From NCBI GenBank assembly GCA_937980285.1, contig CALJQI010000442.1, positions 1 to 5,695 of the forward strand: a stretch of DNA of 5,695 nucleotides, read 5' to 3'. The DNA is from an uncultured Gammaproteobacteria bacterium. Lineage in GTDB: Bacteria; Pseudomonadota; Gammaproteobacteria; GCA-001735895. This document shows, piece by piece, positions 5,155-5,695 of the stretch (its first letter is position 1; each line of letters opens with the position of its first letter). The notes under the pieces were generated by a model that did no database searches, was not told the DNA's origin, and worked only from the letters and a program-made list of their open reading frames with translations. The position numbers and the translations under genes are program-made.

Positions 5155-5695
5155 CTAATCGAGCGTGGCCGCGATTTTGCGGATCTGATCCGGTCCCTGT
5201 TCGCCCGCCAGCGGAGTCCCCGGCATCAGGTATTTTCCCATCTCGAGATCGCCGATCAGGACGGGTTCGTAACCGATGTCGCGGATCAGGCGCGAAGCGA
5301 TTTCGATAGCTTGCGCGTCGTCGCCGGCGATCGGCATGCCGACGCGCCCGGGGTCTTCGTGCGCGGTGCTCATGCGAGCGGCGCCGATGGCATTGAAGGC
5401 GCGGACGATACGCGCGCCGGGAAGCAATTCCGCCGAGGCGAGGCCGGCGCCTATGTTGCGGGCCCAGGTCGCGATGTCGCCGTCACGCCAGACGAACGGG
5501 TTGCAGGTGTCGATCACTATCTTGCCCTCGATCAACGTCGCCAGTTGCTTGCCAACCTCGGGCAGTGCGCCGTAAGGAACCGATATCATCAGCACCTGAC
5601 CGAAGGCCGCGGCTTCGCGCGGCGTCCCGGCATGGGCCCTGGCCCCGAGCTCGGCGGCGAGCGCTTTATCATGCTCGATGTGGCGCGATGAAAAC
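5155..5695 (-). CDS. COG2085-type NADP-binding oxidoreductase (F420-dependent NADP reductase-like), N-terminus outside window
   Basis: About 180 C-terminal residues are visible; the reading frame is open through the right edge, so the gene starts beyond 5695 and the in-frame GTG at 5593-5595 is not the true start. Upstream of it the frame reads FSSRHIEHDKALAAEL followed by AGTPREAAAFGQVLMISVPYG, which places it just after the first Rossmann strand-turn-helix of the NADP oxidoreductase/coenzyme-F420-dependent fold. Later landmarks are GKIVIDTCNPFVWRDG, RAFNAIGAARM and EMGKYLMPGTPLAGEQG, typical of bacterial dinucleotide-binding proteins of this group. It is cytoplasmic and NADP(H) binding is expected; the substrate is unknown. 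Despite family names, F420 use is unlikely if this is a gammaproteobacterium. It is transcribed convergently to gbuA and is probably unrelated to the importer operon. Confidence 0.85.
   Translation of the reverse strand, partial: FSSRHIEHDKALAAELGARAHAGTPREAAAFGQVLMISVPYGALPEVGKQLATLIEGKIVIDTCNPFVWRDGDIATWARNIGAGLASAELLPGARIVRAFNAIGAARMSTAHEDPGRVGMPIAGDDAQAIEIASRLIRDIGYEPVLIGDLEMGKYLMPGTPLAGEQGPDQIRKIAATLD

Noticed and set aside
5148..5169. GCCACG/CGTGGC inverted repeat over the stop codon of the reverse-strand gene as a bidirectional terminator.
   Set aside because: Only 6 bp with a 10-nt loop, partly inside coding sequence and without a T-tract on either strand.
1..5695. CRISPR arrays, tRNA/rRNA genes, insertion sequences or phage genes.
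   Set aside because: No regularly spaced direct repeats, cloverleaf-like segments, transposase motifs or terminal inverted repeats were seen in reading both strands.

Overview
The window is about 5.7 kb of GC-rich bacterial DNA. The HisP/HisQ/HisM-type transporter, the YniA-like kinase and a ureohydrolase very close in sequence style to the Pseudomonas guanidinobutyrase suggest a gammaproteobacterium, possibly marine or environmental. That placement is inferred from protein families; there is no rRNA or other taxonomic marker here.

Layout on the + strand: (1) the 3' end of a fructosamine/ketoamine kinase gene (2-463); (2) an 89-nt intergenic leader with a candidate promoter, a 10-bp perfect palindrome and a short stem-loop; (3) a four-gene polar amino-acid ABC importer in the order ATPase (553-1338), periplasmic binding protein (1419-2198), permease Q (2260-2958), permease M (2951-3730), with strong hairpins on both sides of the binding-protein gene; (4) a short GTG-started ORF (3749-3955) that appears to be the leftover of a deleted oxidoreductase locus; (5) an intact guanidinobutyrase-type ureohydrolase, gbuA (3936-4892); (6) a 262-nt stretch holding only a 44-codon ORF with a twin-arginine-like signal sequence. 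On the - strand, convergent with all of this, is the 3' part of a COG2085-type NADP-binding oxidoreductase gene (5155-5695) that runs off the right edge.

The transporter, remnant and gbuA look like one co-directional transcription unit. The logic is import of a basic or guanidino compound (arginine, an arginine-derived opine or 4-guanidinobutyrate), then hydrolysis of 4-guanidinobutyrate by GbuA to GABA and urea. The step expected between them is an oxidase. It seems to be represented only by a 68-codon in-frame fusion: the FAD-binding beta-alpha-beta start of an OoxB/DadA-like flavoprotein joined directly to what resembles the extreme C-terminal tail of an OoxA/HcnB-like [2Fe-2S]-BFD subunit. 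The best reading is an internal deletion of an opine/amino-acid oxidase operon, real or an assembly artefact, that left importer and hydrolase intact. This is the most interesting point of the window; the rest is well-known gene families.
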